Positions 45,163 to 52,878 of a stretch of DNA of 64,000 nt are shown piece after piece. Source of the DNA: Cystobacter fuscus (GTDB lineage Bacteria; Myxococcota; Myxococcia; Myxococcales; Myxococcaceae); assembly GCF_002305875.1 (NCBI RefSeq), contig NZ_CP022098.1, forward strand, positions 10,230,001 through 10,294,000. The letters run 5' to 3'. Position numbers and translations under genes: made by a program. The stretch's first letter is position 1; each line of letters opens with the position of its first letter. The notes below the pieces were generated by a model. It saw nothing but the letters and a program-made list of their open reading frames with translations, was not told where the DNA came from and searched no databases.

Positions 45163-46632
45163 ATGTCCGCTCCCACCGCCCGCGTCTTCGACCTTCCCCT
45201 GCCCGACCTGCCCCTCGAGGCCGGTGCCCGGATCCGCTCCCACATCGCGCGGGGCTGGTGGTGGGGACCCGCCGGGGATCTCCCCTGGCTCCAATCCCGC
45301 GCCCACCTCCTCTCCGAGGAAGCGGTGCGGGACAACGCGCTCGAGGTCGTGCGCCGCACCCGGGCCGAGCTGGACGAGCGGACCGACTCGCTCCTGCACC
45401 CGGAGCGCGTGGCCCCCGACCCGTCCGTGCCCACGGTGCTGCTCGTCCACGCGCTCACCGGGGACATGCGCGCCGGAGGGCCGGGCGGCTGGTGGGAGCC
45501 CGTCATCGGACCGGGCCGCGCGTTGGATCCCGAGCGGGTGCGGCTGCTGTGCTTCAACAACCTGGGCTCCTGCTATGGCAGCTCGGGCCCGGCGGACGAG
45601 GGCTTTCCCCGGCGCGTGGATGACGCGCGCTTCGGTCCCCCCGCGCCGCTGCTCAAGGGAGACCTGCGGCTCGACGAGACGCACCTCCCGGCGACGATCA
45701 CCCCGTGGGATCAGGCGCGCGCCATCCTCCAGTCCCTGGACGCGCTGGGCATCGAGCGCGTGTCGCTCCTCACGGGCGGCTCGCTCGGGGGGATGATCGT
45801 CCTGTGCCTCGCGGTGCTGGCGCCCGAGCGCTTCGAGCGCATCGCGCCCATCGCCGCCGCGAGCGAGTCGAGCGCGTGGGTGGTGGGGTGGAACCACGTG
45901 GCGCGGCAGACCTTGCTGGCGGACCCCGGGTATCCGAACAACCCCGAGCGGGGACTGGAGCTGGCGCGCCAGCTCGCCACCCTCACCTACCGCGCGGAGC
46001 CGGGCATGGACGCGCACCACGGACGCGGTCGGCCCCGGCCCGGAGAGACCCAGGCCCCGGGCTGGTCCTCTCGGGGGCACTACCCCATCCAGAGCTACCT
46101 GGAACACCAGGGAACCAAGCTCCGGGCGCGCTTCGATGCCCGGTCCTACCTGGCGCTCCTGGGCGCCATGGATCACCATGATCTCTCGCGGTCCCCCGAG
46201 CCCAACACCCGGGGAACGTGGGGCGTGCCGCGCATCCAGGCGAGCGCGCTGTGCGTGGGCATCGAGGAGGACCAGCTCTTTCCCGCCCGGCACATGGAGG
46301 AGCTGACCCGGAGCCTGAGCGCACTGGGCTGCCACGCGGAGTACGCCGCGCTCTCCAGCCCCTACGGCCACGATGGCTTCCTCATCGAGTGGGAGCCGCT
46401 CGACGCGCTGCTGCGGCGCGCGCTCGCCCTGCCGCCGGGAGGCAGGACAGCGGCGGAGGTCGCCTCCGGGGAGGAGCCGCGCACGGAGGTGAGCCTGGTA
46501 GGAGACGAGGCAGCGGCTCTTCGCCCTGGCGTGGGAGCACCACCGGACCTGGCACTACATCGGCTCGAGCCTGCCCGTGCCGCGCACGCTCGCGGACCTG
46601 GTGCACACGGGAGATCGGGTGCGCCTCATTGA
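45163..46632 (+). CDS. metX: Homoserine O-acetyltransferase with aberrant C-terminal tail
   Basis: 489 residues, about 60 longer than needed. The alpha/beta-hydrolase fold has LVHALTGDMRAGG, LCFNNLGSCYGSSGP, nucleophile Ser207 in LTGGSLGGM, Asp370 in GIEEDQLF and His403 in YGHDGFL. The recognisable domain ends near residue 425 (DALLRRALALPPGG). The rest is Ala/Arg/Pro/Gly/His-rich and looks like reading in the wrong frame, because a protein-like frame of another gene occupies 46502-46723. The original stop was therefore probably lost in a deletion or rearrangement. The catalytic domain is complete, so the enzyme may still work. Confidence 0.85.
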   Translation: MSAPTARVFDLPLPDLPLEAGARIRSHIARGWWWGPAGDLPWLQSRAHLLSEEAVRDNALEVVRRTRAELDERTDSLLHPERVAPDPSVPTVLLVHALTGDMRAGGPGGWWEPVIGPGRALDPERVRLLCFNNLGSCYGSSGPADEGFPRRVDDARFGPPAPLLKGDLRLDETHLPATITPWDQARAILQSLDALGIERVSLLTGGSLGGMIVLCLAVLAPERFERIAPIAAASESSAWVVGWNHVARQTLLADPGYPNNPERGLELARQLATLTYRAEPGMDAHHGRGRPRPGETQAPGWSSRGHYPIQSYLEHQGTKLRARFDARSYLALLGAMDHHDLSRSPEPNTRGTWGVPRIQASALCVGIEEDQLFPARHMEELTRSLSALGCHAEYAALSSPYGHDGFLIEWEPLDALLRRALALPPGGRTAAEVASGEEPRTEVSLVGDEAAALRPGVGAPPDLALHRLEPARAAHARGPGAHGRSGAPH

Positions 46633-46723
46633 GAGCTGTCTGTCGAGGACGCTGGGCCTCCCCGCGCGAGAGAGCCCGGTAGGTAGCAGCACGGGTTTCC
46701 CACCCTGGGTGCGTCGGCGTTAG
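46502..46723 (+). pseudogene. 3' remnant of an unknown gene, overlapping the metX tail out of frame
   Basis: In the frame opening right after a TAG at 46499-46501, the peptide reads RQRLFALAWEHHRTWHYIG, then SSLPVPRTLADLVHTGDRVR and LIESCLSRTLGLP, up to a TAG at 46721-46723. Its composition is that of a real protein, unlike the metX frame across the same bases. There is no start codon or ribosome site, so only the C-terminal part of a gene remains. Family not recognised. Confidence 0.45.
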
Positions 46724-46732
46724 ACTCGGGGA

Positions 46733-46957
46733 ATGTCCGAGACGAAGCCGCCCCCTTCCACGGAGTTTGGCAAGCCCGAGACGCGCAAGAAGGTCACGGT
46801 ATTCGGTATCCCAGTGAAGGTGGACCCCTACATGTCCATCCGTCCGGGTACTCCGGGCGAGTACGTCATCGCGCCGAAGCCTCCGCAGCAGGAGGAGCGT
46901 CCGCCCAACGCTCTCGTGGTCGAGCCCTATCCAGGCCACGGCAAATCTCAGCCATGA
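46733..46957 (+). CDS. Small proline-rich protein, 74 residues
   Basis: ATG preceded by CTCGGGGA. The sequence is MSETKPPPSTEFGKPETRKK, then VTVFGIPVKVDPYMSIRPGT and PGEYVIAPKPPQQEERPPNA. It has no signal peptide, and Pro and charged residues dominate around one short hydrophobic beta segment. A possible further start (ATGA at 46954) overlaps its stop but gives only 12 codons before a TGA, which ties this gene to the broken frame that follows. Family not recognised. Confidence 0.6.
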   Translation: MSETKPPPSTEFGKPETRKKVTVFGIPVKVDPYMSIRPGTPGEYVIAPKPPQQEERPPNALVVEPYPGHGKSQP

Positions 46958-46984
46958 GTCTCCATCCCCTCGTCCGCTGGGTGG

Positions 46985-47213
46985 GTGTCTGACAACTCGT
47001 CAAGACAACTCGTCAACTGCCTCTTGTTCCCTGGGTAATGTCATCGCCGCCCGGGGCGGATTCACCGCTCGGGTGACCGTCCTCGGCGGCATGGGCGACA
47101 AGGAGCGCCTCCGCTTCATCAATGCATCACTGTTCGACGACTCGGGACGCCTCTCGGAAACGCGCATCGTCTCCCGTCTTCGCTCGGGCTTGCTGCTGCT
47201 GTGCGCCGCCTAA
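46985..47213 (+). pseudogene. Reading frame broken by a 13-bp tandem duplication
   Basis: GACAACTCGTCAA occurs twice in direct succession (46991-47003 and 47004-47016). With one copy removed, a single frame runs from GTG 46985 through SDNSSTASCSLGNVIAARGG, then FTARVTVLGGMGDKERLRFI and NASLFDDSGRLSETRIVSRL, to a TAA at 47211-47213. With both copies the frame meets a stop within 20 codons. The encoded tail is protein-like but its family is not recognised; upstream sequence in the same frame is short, so the gene may also lack its 5' part. A strong terminator follows. Confidence 0.5.
46991..47016 (+). repeat. 13-bp perfect tandem duplication
   Basis: Two adjacent copies of GACAACTCGTCAA. Because 13 is not a multiple of three, the duplication shifts the downstream frame. 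Confidence 0.95.
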
Positions 47214-47226
47214 ACCAGCCGAATAG

Positions 47227-47259
47227 GCCTCCTCGCTTTCCGCGAGGAGGCTCATTTTT
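47227..47259 (+). terminator. Strong intrinsic terminator
   Basis: GCCTCCTCGC and GCGAGGAGGC form a perfect 10-bp stem around TTTCC, followed by TCATTTTT. It ends the plus-strand run metY-metX and the small genes behind it, and overlaps the stop of the converging gene at 47252. Confidence 0.85.
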
Positions 47260-47866
47260 CCTGGATGCGGCGCAGAACCTGGGCCGCCTCATCGAAGAGA
47301 CTGGCCAGAATCGGCTCCGCCGGACGGTGTCTCTCCAGGAGAGCAACATCCTCCGGCTGGCCTATCAACGCCAGGAGGCTGGCTGCTCGCGTGGCGCAGT
47401 TGAGAGACGTCGCAGAGAGCAGTCTCCGGGCCAGGATGCGCAAATCAAAGCGGACTTCGGGAGCAACCCTCGGGAGGAGCCGCTCCTGCCCGAGCAGGAG
47501 GAGCAGCAAGCGCTCGCAGAAGTAAGCGGCCTCTCCATCCTGGCTCACCGCACTATCGACCCTAGCCTCCGCCGTGGAGATAAAGACGGAAAGGGTAGGC
47601 AGCCATGCGTCGGGCAACTCTTCTTCGAGCACCGTGAGGACTTCCGTCTTGTCCTTTATGGGCACCGACATGTCCTGAGCCCATATGCGAAGTTCCTCGG
47701 GTGACTTCTCCAGAAGCAGTCGTAGACCCCGCAGGGAGTTCAACTCCGACAGGTCGAGTTGCTCCAAGGTCTCTCGAACAATCGGCACCAGGTCGGGATG
47801 GCGGTGGCGCCACAGAGCTCGGGCCAGTGGATTGATCTCAGAGAGTGTGTCCCTGCCAGAAACCAA
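47252..47866 (-). CDS. Helical protein of unknown function, possibly 5'-truncated
   Basis: Up to 204 residues if TTG 47866 is used; an in-frame TGA lies two codons upstream and the first ATG is at residue 66. The sequence is leucine-rich and helical (NPLARALWRHRHPDLVPIVR, ETLEQLDLSELNSLRGLRLL, then FCERLLLLLLGQERLLPRVA, AASLLALIGQPEDVALLER), like HEAT-type repeats. GC3 is lower than in the core genes. The missing good start suggests that the 5' end was lost when the DUF952 gene next to it arrived, or a rare TTG start. No family assigned. Confidence 0.55.
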   Translation of the reverse strand: MVSGRDTLSEINPLARALWRHRHPDLVPIVRETLEQLDLSELNSLRGLRLLLEKSPEELRIWAQDMSVPIKDKTEVLTVLEEELPDAWLPTLSVFISTAEARVDSAVSQDGEAAYFCERLLLLLLGQERLLPRVAPEVRFDLRILARRLLSATSLNCATRAASLLALIGQPEDVALLERHRPAEPILASLFDEAAQVLRRIQEK

Positions 47867-47903
47867 CTGTCACCACCCGTACAGGTGCGATAGGGGAGAG
47901 GGC

Positions 47904-48260
47904 ATGAACTCCCCGATCTATACGCTCGTCCGCGGCGCCGACTGGCGAGCCGCCAGAACGATGGGTGCCTATCACGGCTCGGCCGATGACACGCGCGATG
48001 GCTTCCTGCACCTGTCCACGGCCGAGCAGGTGCGTGAGAGCGCACGCAAGCACCGCTCGGGGGAACGTGACCTGTGGCTGGTGGCCGTCGACCCGGCGGC
48101 ACTGGGCGCCGCGCTGCGCTGGGAGCCCGCCTCGGGTGGCCGTCGCCCGGGACTATTCCCGCACCTGTATGGCCCACTGCCCATGTCGGCCGTGCTGTCG
48201 GAGACTTCGCTTCCACTGGGAGGGAACGGACAGCACGTCTTCCCCGACGAGGTGCCATGA
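47904..48260 (+). CDS. DUF952 family protein
   Basis: 118 residues with GGGGAGAGG before the ATG. The DUF952 pattern is complete: IYTLVRGADWRAA at the start, DGFLHLSTAEQV, RDLWLVAVDPAALG, LRWEPASGGR and FPHLYGPLPMSAV. The family is related to ADP-ribosyl-transferring folds by structure, but its function is unknown. Small single gene. Confidence 0.85.
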   Translation: MNSPIYTLVRGADWRAARTMGAYHGSADDTRDGFLHLSTAEQVRESARKHRSGERDLWLVAVDPAALGAALRWEPASGGRRPGLFPHLYGPLPMSAVLSETSLPLGGNGQHVFPDEVP

Positions 48261-48411
48261 GCCCGGGAAGAACAGCTGGCCGTGCATGATCTCCTCGGCG
48301 TTATGCAGGCCGTCGGGACAGGTCCTGCCGTATTGATAACGCGCATAGCAGGCGTCATTCACACACCAACGGCGCGCGGGCGCGTCAGCGAGCGCGCCCT
48401 GGCTTCCGCGA

Positions 48412-49929
48412 TCAGCGGCTGGCCAGCGCGCGCTTGTTCGGCTTGCCACTCGGCCCGACGGGAACCTCGGTGATGAAGGTCACGGTGCGTGGCGCGCAGG
48501 CCTGCCCCAATCGACCCACCACCCAGTCCCGCAGTTCACCCACGTCCGGCTGCGCGCCCGGCCTCGGCACCACGAAGGCATGTACCGCCTCCCCGGTCTG
48601 CTCGTCGTCCTTGCCGACGACGTAGGCCTGATCCACGGAGGGGTGCTCGGCGAGCACCCGCTCGATGGGGCCCGCGTAATAGACATTCGCGTTGACGATG
48701 ATCACATCTCGCGCCCGGCCCGCGAGGTGCACATAACCGTCACCGTCGACGTAGCCCAGGTCGCGGGTACGAATCCAACCATTGACGAACACCTCGGCGG
48801 CCTCCTGCGGGTCCGCCCAGTAACCGGACGTCTGGTATGGCGTCTGGACGAACAGCTCGCCCACCTCTCCAGGCGGCATCTGGGAGCCGTTGGGGCCGCG
48901 AACCTCCAGCTTCACCCTGTGATGAAGGCGGCCCACGGACTCCAGGGCCCCCTTCGACGCCAGGGCTTCGCGGGGCGTCAACATCGACAGCAGGCCCGCC
49001 TCCGTCTGGCCATAGCCCTGGAAGACCACCGGGCCGAGCCGCCGCAGGGACTCGGCATAGCGCTGCGGGTTCAACGGTGAGCCGGAGACCATGAGCGTGC
49101 GCAGGCTGCTGACATCGACCGGGTCCGTCCGCAGGCTGTCGAGCATCTGGTAGAGGCGCGGCACGCTCAGGATGCTGCTGGTGATGCGGTGGCGGGCGAT
49201 CACGGTCGGGAAGAACGGCCGCAGGTCCATGCTCTCCGGAATGACCACCATCCCCCCACCGAGTAGCGCCACCAGCGCGTAGTCCAGCGCGACCTGGCTG
49301 TTCAGCGTGCCAAACAGCAGATGGCGTTGCATCCCGGAGGCCATCTCGCGGATGGCGGGACTCCAGTACTCGGGGTAGGCCGGCCAATCCTGGCTGATCG
49401 CCGCGTACGTCTGGACGCCTCCCTTGGGATTGCCGGTACTGCCGCTGGTATAGATGATCCGGGCGACGTCCCCCGGCCGTCCCGAGGCCCGCAGGGGCGC
49501 TCCATCATCCGCCGCGGCCAACACATCCGGCAGATCCGGCGCCGCGCCGAGGCACAGCACCGGCAGCTTCCCAGCCGCCTCGCGCATCTCTGCGGTGTTG
49601 TTCGCCGGATCGATGAGCAGAGCGTCGACACGATCACCGAGCAGGTGTGTCAGTTGCCCGGACGTCAACCCTGGACGGATACCCGCGATGCGGGCGCCCA
49701 ACGCCCAGGCCGCCATCATCGCCGCGAAGGTTTCCGGCGTGACGCTGGCGGACACGGCCAGACCGGAGCCCGGTCCCACACCGGCGGCCCGCAGGCCCGA
49801 GGCCACGCGCCGGGTCGTGCGCAGGATCTCGGCCGCGGTGACCCGTCGGCTTCCGTGCTCGAACCAGATCCGGTCTCCGTCGTCACGCATCCGATCGAGA
49901 ACGGTTTGGGGAAACATGAGGTCGGTCAT
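48412..49929 (-). CDS. Class I adenylate-forming enzyme (acyl-CoA ligase type)
   Basis: 505 residues from ATG 49929. Core motifs are IIYTSGSTGNPKGG (A3), VFQGYGQTEAGL (A5), the GWIRTRDLGYVDGDGY segment (A7), GRARDVIIVNANVY (A8) and the catalytic Lys in VGPSGKPNKRALA (A10) at the C-terminus. It activates a carboxylic acid as AMP ester, probably to a CoA thioester. The specificity region (FGTLNSQVALDYALVALLGG) does not reveal the substrate. There is no carrier protein or pathway partner beside it, so it is an orphan ligase in an accessory stretch. Confidence 0.85.
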   Translation of the reverse strand: MTDLMFPQTVLDRMRDDGDRIWFEHGSRRVTAAEILRTTRRVASGLRAAGVGPGSGLAVSASVTPETFAAMMAAWALGARIAGIRPGLTSGQLTHLLGDRVDALLIDPANNTAEMREAAGKLPVLCLGAAPDLPDVLAAADDGAPLRASGRPGDVARIIYTSGSTGNPKGGVQTYAAISQDWPAYPEYWSPAIREMASGMQRHLLFGTLNSQVALDYALVALLGGGMVVIPESMDLRPFFPTVIARHRITSSILSVPRLYQMLDSLRTDPVDVSSLRTLMVSGSPLNPQRYAESLRRLGPVVFQGYGQTEAGLLSMLTPREALASKGALESVGRLHHRVKLEVRGPNGSQMPPGEVGELFVQTPYQTSGYWADPQEAAEVFVNGWIRTRDLGYVDGDGYVHLAGRARDVIIVNANVYYAGPIERVLAEHPSVDQAYVVGKDDEQTGEAVHAFVVPRPGAQPDVGELRDWVVGRLGQACAPRTVTFITEVPVGPSGKPNKRALASR

Positions 49930-50034
49930 GAGGACCACTATGGGACAGCGCTCCAGGGACTTCAACGCTCAGCCCATGTGCCGGGAAGCCTCCGCGAGGA
50001 GCCGTGCGTCCAAGGTTTTTCCGTCTGTCGTGAC

Positions 50035-50463
50035 TCAGAGCAGGCGGTCCGTCGCCTCATCTGCCTTCCCGCCGAAGAACGCGTCGAGGACCCGCTGGAA
50101 CACCGGCTGTGACGGGTCGGCGCGCAGGAACAGCGTCATCGAGGACCGGAGCTTCTGCGCGTCGATGCCGCCGAAGATCGCCTCCGCGGAGGGCGCGGAC
50201 GTGTCGGCGACAACCCTCGCGCACTCGACGAGCCGCGGCCCCAGCGTCGGATGCGCCAGGTACGCCCGCGCCTCGTCGAGCGACGAAATCGCATACCGCT
50301 GGGCCATGGAGCTGCGGCCGAGGCCGGCGATCTGCGGGAACACGAACCACATCCAGTGCGAGGTCTTGCGTCCGCGGCGCAGCTCCGCGAGAGCCCGGTC
50401 GTAGGTGCCACCGTCATCCTGGGCTCGCACGAAGCGGGCGAGGTCGTGGGGATCGTCGTTCAT
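50035..50463 (-). CDS. DUF1810 family protein
   Basis: 142 residues. It shows the family pattern: DLARFVRAQD, YDRALAELRRGRKTSHWMWF, VFPQIAGLGRSSMAQRYAIS, EARAYLAHPTLGPRLVEC and AEAIFGGIDAQKLRSSMTLF. All-helical protein of unknown function that is scattered among bacteria. Single gene, same strand as its neighbours. Confidence 0.87.
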   Translation of the reverse strand: MNDDPHDLARFVRAQDDGGTYDRALAELRRGRKTSHWMWFVFPQIAGLGRSSMAQRYAISSLDEARAYLAHPTLGPRLVECARVVADTSAPSAEAIFGGIDAQKLRSSMTLFLRADPSQPVFQRVLDAFFGGKADEATDRLL

Positions 50464-50518
50464 GCCGTGACGCTACGCGCGCACGCGGAAAAGGTCGACG
50501 GCCCCACCCCGACTGGAG

Positions 50519-51529
50519 TCACCCTACCGGATAGGTCACGGATTCGAAGGAGGCCTTGAACTTACGCAGCGGCAGTTCGAAGGTGTCGTTCACGGTGCCC
50601 ACGAGAGGGTATTGGTCCCCGCCGTGTGGATTGCGCAAGCCGACCATGATCTCGCCGCGGCTGGAAGTCCGAGTGCCGGTCACGGTGTAGGCGTGAGCGG
50701 TTTCAACTCTCGAACTCATCCCTTCGGTCCCATGGTAGTTGGACCCGGCGATCACCGAGACGCCCCGCGTGTTGGCCATGCTGAGGATGTTCACGAGCTG
50801 CTGGTCCGGCATACCCCGGATGGACACATAATCCGCGGGCCGCCCCGTGAAGGACTGCATGGCGTGGATGCCCGTCCCTCCCTCCAGGTCACCGTACCCC
50901 CTGGTCTGGCGAGTACTCGTGTCCTGTCCCCGATAGGCGGACTCGCTGGCGTCGTGAACCTTGGCGTAGCCCTTCTCAACCATGTGCGGCCAGATGACCC
51001 GCTGTCTCTGGGACGTGTGGAAGCTGGGCTCCATTCCCGTGGGGAGCTGGCTGTCCACATGCACTTGCACCGGCTGCATGGTCCTGGGGTCGTGAAGATT
51101 GACCTGGTACGAACCGGATCCTTGTGGCTGCACCATGTACTGGATGGCGTTGGGGTCGCTGGCGACGCCCGCCAGTGACGCCAGCACGTGGCAATCCCCG
51201 AGATTGCCCTGTCTGACATGCTTGGGCTGAGGACCGCCACGCCCATACAGCGTGTGGTTCTGGACCTGCGCATAGGGATTCTCCCCCGAGTACGCGGAGC
51301 CCCACTGGGGCTGGGCGTAGGGGTCGCTCAACGTGTGACGGTCTTCCTCCCGATAGGAGGCGTACTGGTCATAAGCCGCGGCACTGGTGGAGGGCTCGGC
51401 GGAGACGTAGGAAGCCCGGGGAGGAGAAGCCCGCGAGGAAGAGCTGCTCGACGACCGCGAGTGACCATGGGTCCGGGAAGAAGAAGAATAGGGGGAACCG
51501 CTTCCGGAACGACGGACTTCATAGGGCAT
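50519..51529 (-). CDS. Calpain-like (C2 family) cysteine protease with Ser-rich N-terminus
   Basis: 336 residues from ATG 51529; no strong ribosome site. The first 75 residues are Ser/Arg/Tyr-rich and disordered, with a run of seven serines. The protease domain (about 95-336) has the catalytic Cys in HVRQGNLGDCHVLASLAGVA, His in ETAHAYTVTGT and Asn in VGLRNPHGGDQY, the calpain triad. There is no signal peptide. Bacterial calpain-like domains often belong to effectors or toxins exported by dedicated systems, and the disordered leader could be an export or targeting segment (inference). No immunity or secretion gene is adjacent. Confidence 0.8.
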   Translation of the reverse strand: MPYEVRRSGSGSPYSSSSRTHGHSRSSSSSSSRASPPRASYVSAEPSTSAAAYDQYASYREEDRHTLSDPYAQPQWGSAYSGENPYAQVQNHTLYGRGGPQPKHVRQGNLGDCHVLASLAGVASDPNAIQYMVQPQGSGSYQVNLHDPRTMQPVQVHVDSQLPTGMEPSFHTSQRQRVIWPHMVEKGYAKVHDASESAYRGQDTSTRQTRGYGDLEGGTGIHAMQSFTGRPADYVSIRGMPDQQLVNILSMANTRGVSVIAGSNYHGTEGMSSRVETAHAYTVTGTRTSSRGEIMVGLRNPHGGDQYPLVGTVNDTFELPLRKFKASFESVTYPVG

Positions 51530-51738
51530 GAGCAAATCCGGGAGAAAGGGGAGTTGCCCTGTCCATCAGCAAGAAAGAGGCCAACCCACCCCGCCGGGGA
51601 AGACCCCGGATTTCCTCGGGAACGTCTCGGGAGGAGCGCCTTTCCCCCCGCCGTCACCTGATGACAGTTGTCCTGGGTGGTGACAGAAGTCACCACCGCC
51701 CTGGCGGCCCACGCGTCGAACGAAGGGCGGAGGAGGGT

Positions 51739-52824
51739 TCAGGACATGGACTCGGGGCGAGGGGGCGCGAACACCGGAGCCTCGGCCTCCAGGGTGAAGT
51801 CGCGCAGCTTGCGGTAGTCCTCGTACTCGGCCTGCAGCGTCAGCAGGTCTCCCGGCTCGATGAGGGTGTTTCCGGGGGGATGCAGCCGCTCCTCCCCTCC
51901 CCCGTGCCGGCGCATGGACAGGGTCAGGCCACCGAAGCGGTCGCGCACCTCGGAGAGCGTCATGCCCGGCAGCTTCTCGCGCGCCTCGAAGACGGACACC
52001 ACCATCAGGTGCGTGCCGATGCGGAACGAGTGGATGATGCGGGGATCCAACGCCGCGAGCGCCATGGCGGGGGCCGCCAGCGACGAGCTGCTCAGCGCCT
52101 CGGCCTTGAAGGTGTCGCGCACCTTGGCCACCAGGTCGTCATCGAAGAGCCGGATGACCACGCGGATGTTCGGGTTCACCTTCCGGGCATCCAGCGCGAT
52201 GTTCAGGTTGGCCAGGTCATCATCCGTGGCGCAGACGATGGCCGCCGCCGTCTTCACGTTGGTGCGCGGCAGGCACTGCTGGCTGCGGATGTCGTCGATG
52301 AGCAGCGGCACCTGCTCGTCGCGGAGCACCGCCACGAAGGCCGCCTCCTCGCGCTTCTCCACCACCACCACGTCCCGGCCCAGCGCCCGGAGCTGCGACA
52401 CCACCCGGTAGCCCACGCGCCCCGCGCCGCACACCACCACGTGGCCCTTCATCGTCTCGGCGATCACCTCGAACCACTCCTTGTCCTGCCGGTGCCTGGC
52501 GAAGAAGAGGTAGGCGAAGCGCACCACGCCGTCCACCAGCACGGCGATCCCCACCGGGGGAATCACCATGTCGAGCACCATCAACAGGGTGTCATCCACG
52601 TCCAGCGAGGGCTGCCCGTAGAGCAGGAAGTACACGTGGCGCAGCGCCTTGCCCAGGCTCACCCCGTGGCCATCCGCCCCCACGTGCCGCCAGCGGTACA
52701 CCAGCGGCATGAAGCCGAAGAGGACCACCGCCATGAGCACCGTGGGGCGGAAGCGGCGCAGCAGCGCCACGAGGTAGCGCAAGTCATTGGCCAGTCGGCG
52801 GCGGCGGGGGGGAGTCACCAACAC
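51739..52824 (-). CDS. RCK (TrkA-N/TrkA-C) domain membrane protein without an evident K+ filter
   Basis: 361 residues from GTG 52824. Hydrophobic segments lie at about 24-42 (FRPTVLMAVVLFGFMPLV) and 82-105 (LLMVLDMVIPPVGIAVLVDGVV). RCK-N (about 125-260) has the dinucleotide motif HVVVCGAGRVGYRVVSQL and acidic GREKREE-like end (VVVVEKREE). RCK-C (about 270-350) follows. The pore region between the helices reads YFLLYGQPSLDVDD and lacks TVGYG, so conduction of potassium is doubtful. It may be a divergent channel or a ligand-sensing membrane protein. Confidence 0.8.
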   Translation of the reverse strand: MLVTPPRRRRLANDLRYLVALLRRFRPTVLMAVVLFGFMPLVYRWRHVGADGHGVSLGKALRHVYFLLYGQPSLDVDDTLLMVLDMVIPPVGIAVLVDGVVRFAYLFFARHRQDKEWFEVIAETMKGHVVVCGAGRVGYRVVSQLRALGRDVVVVEKREEAAFVAVLRDEQVPLLIDDIRSQQCLPRTNVKTAAAIVCATDDDLANLNIALDARKVNPNIRVVIRLFDDDLVAKVRDTFKAEALSSSSLAAPAMALAALDPRIIHSFRIGTHLMVVSVFEAREKLPGMTLSEVRDRFGGLTLSMRRHGGGEERLHPPGNTLIEPGDLLTLQAEYEDYRKLRDFTLEAEAPVFAPPRPESMS

Positions 52825-52878
52825 GCCCCCGTGCCTAGCACGCCCCCACTGCTCCGGCCACCCGCGCCGGGCCCCGGC

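Noticed and set aside
46954-46992. 12-codon frame starting with ATGA overlap after the 74-residue gene
   Set aside because: Too short and without conserved features; treated as part of the broken frame that follows.
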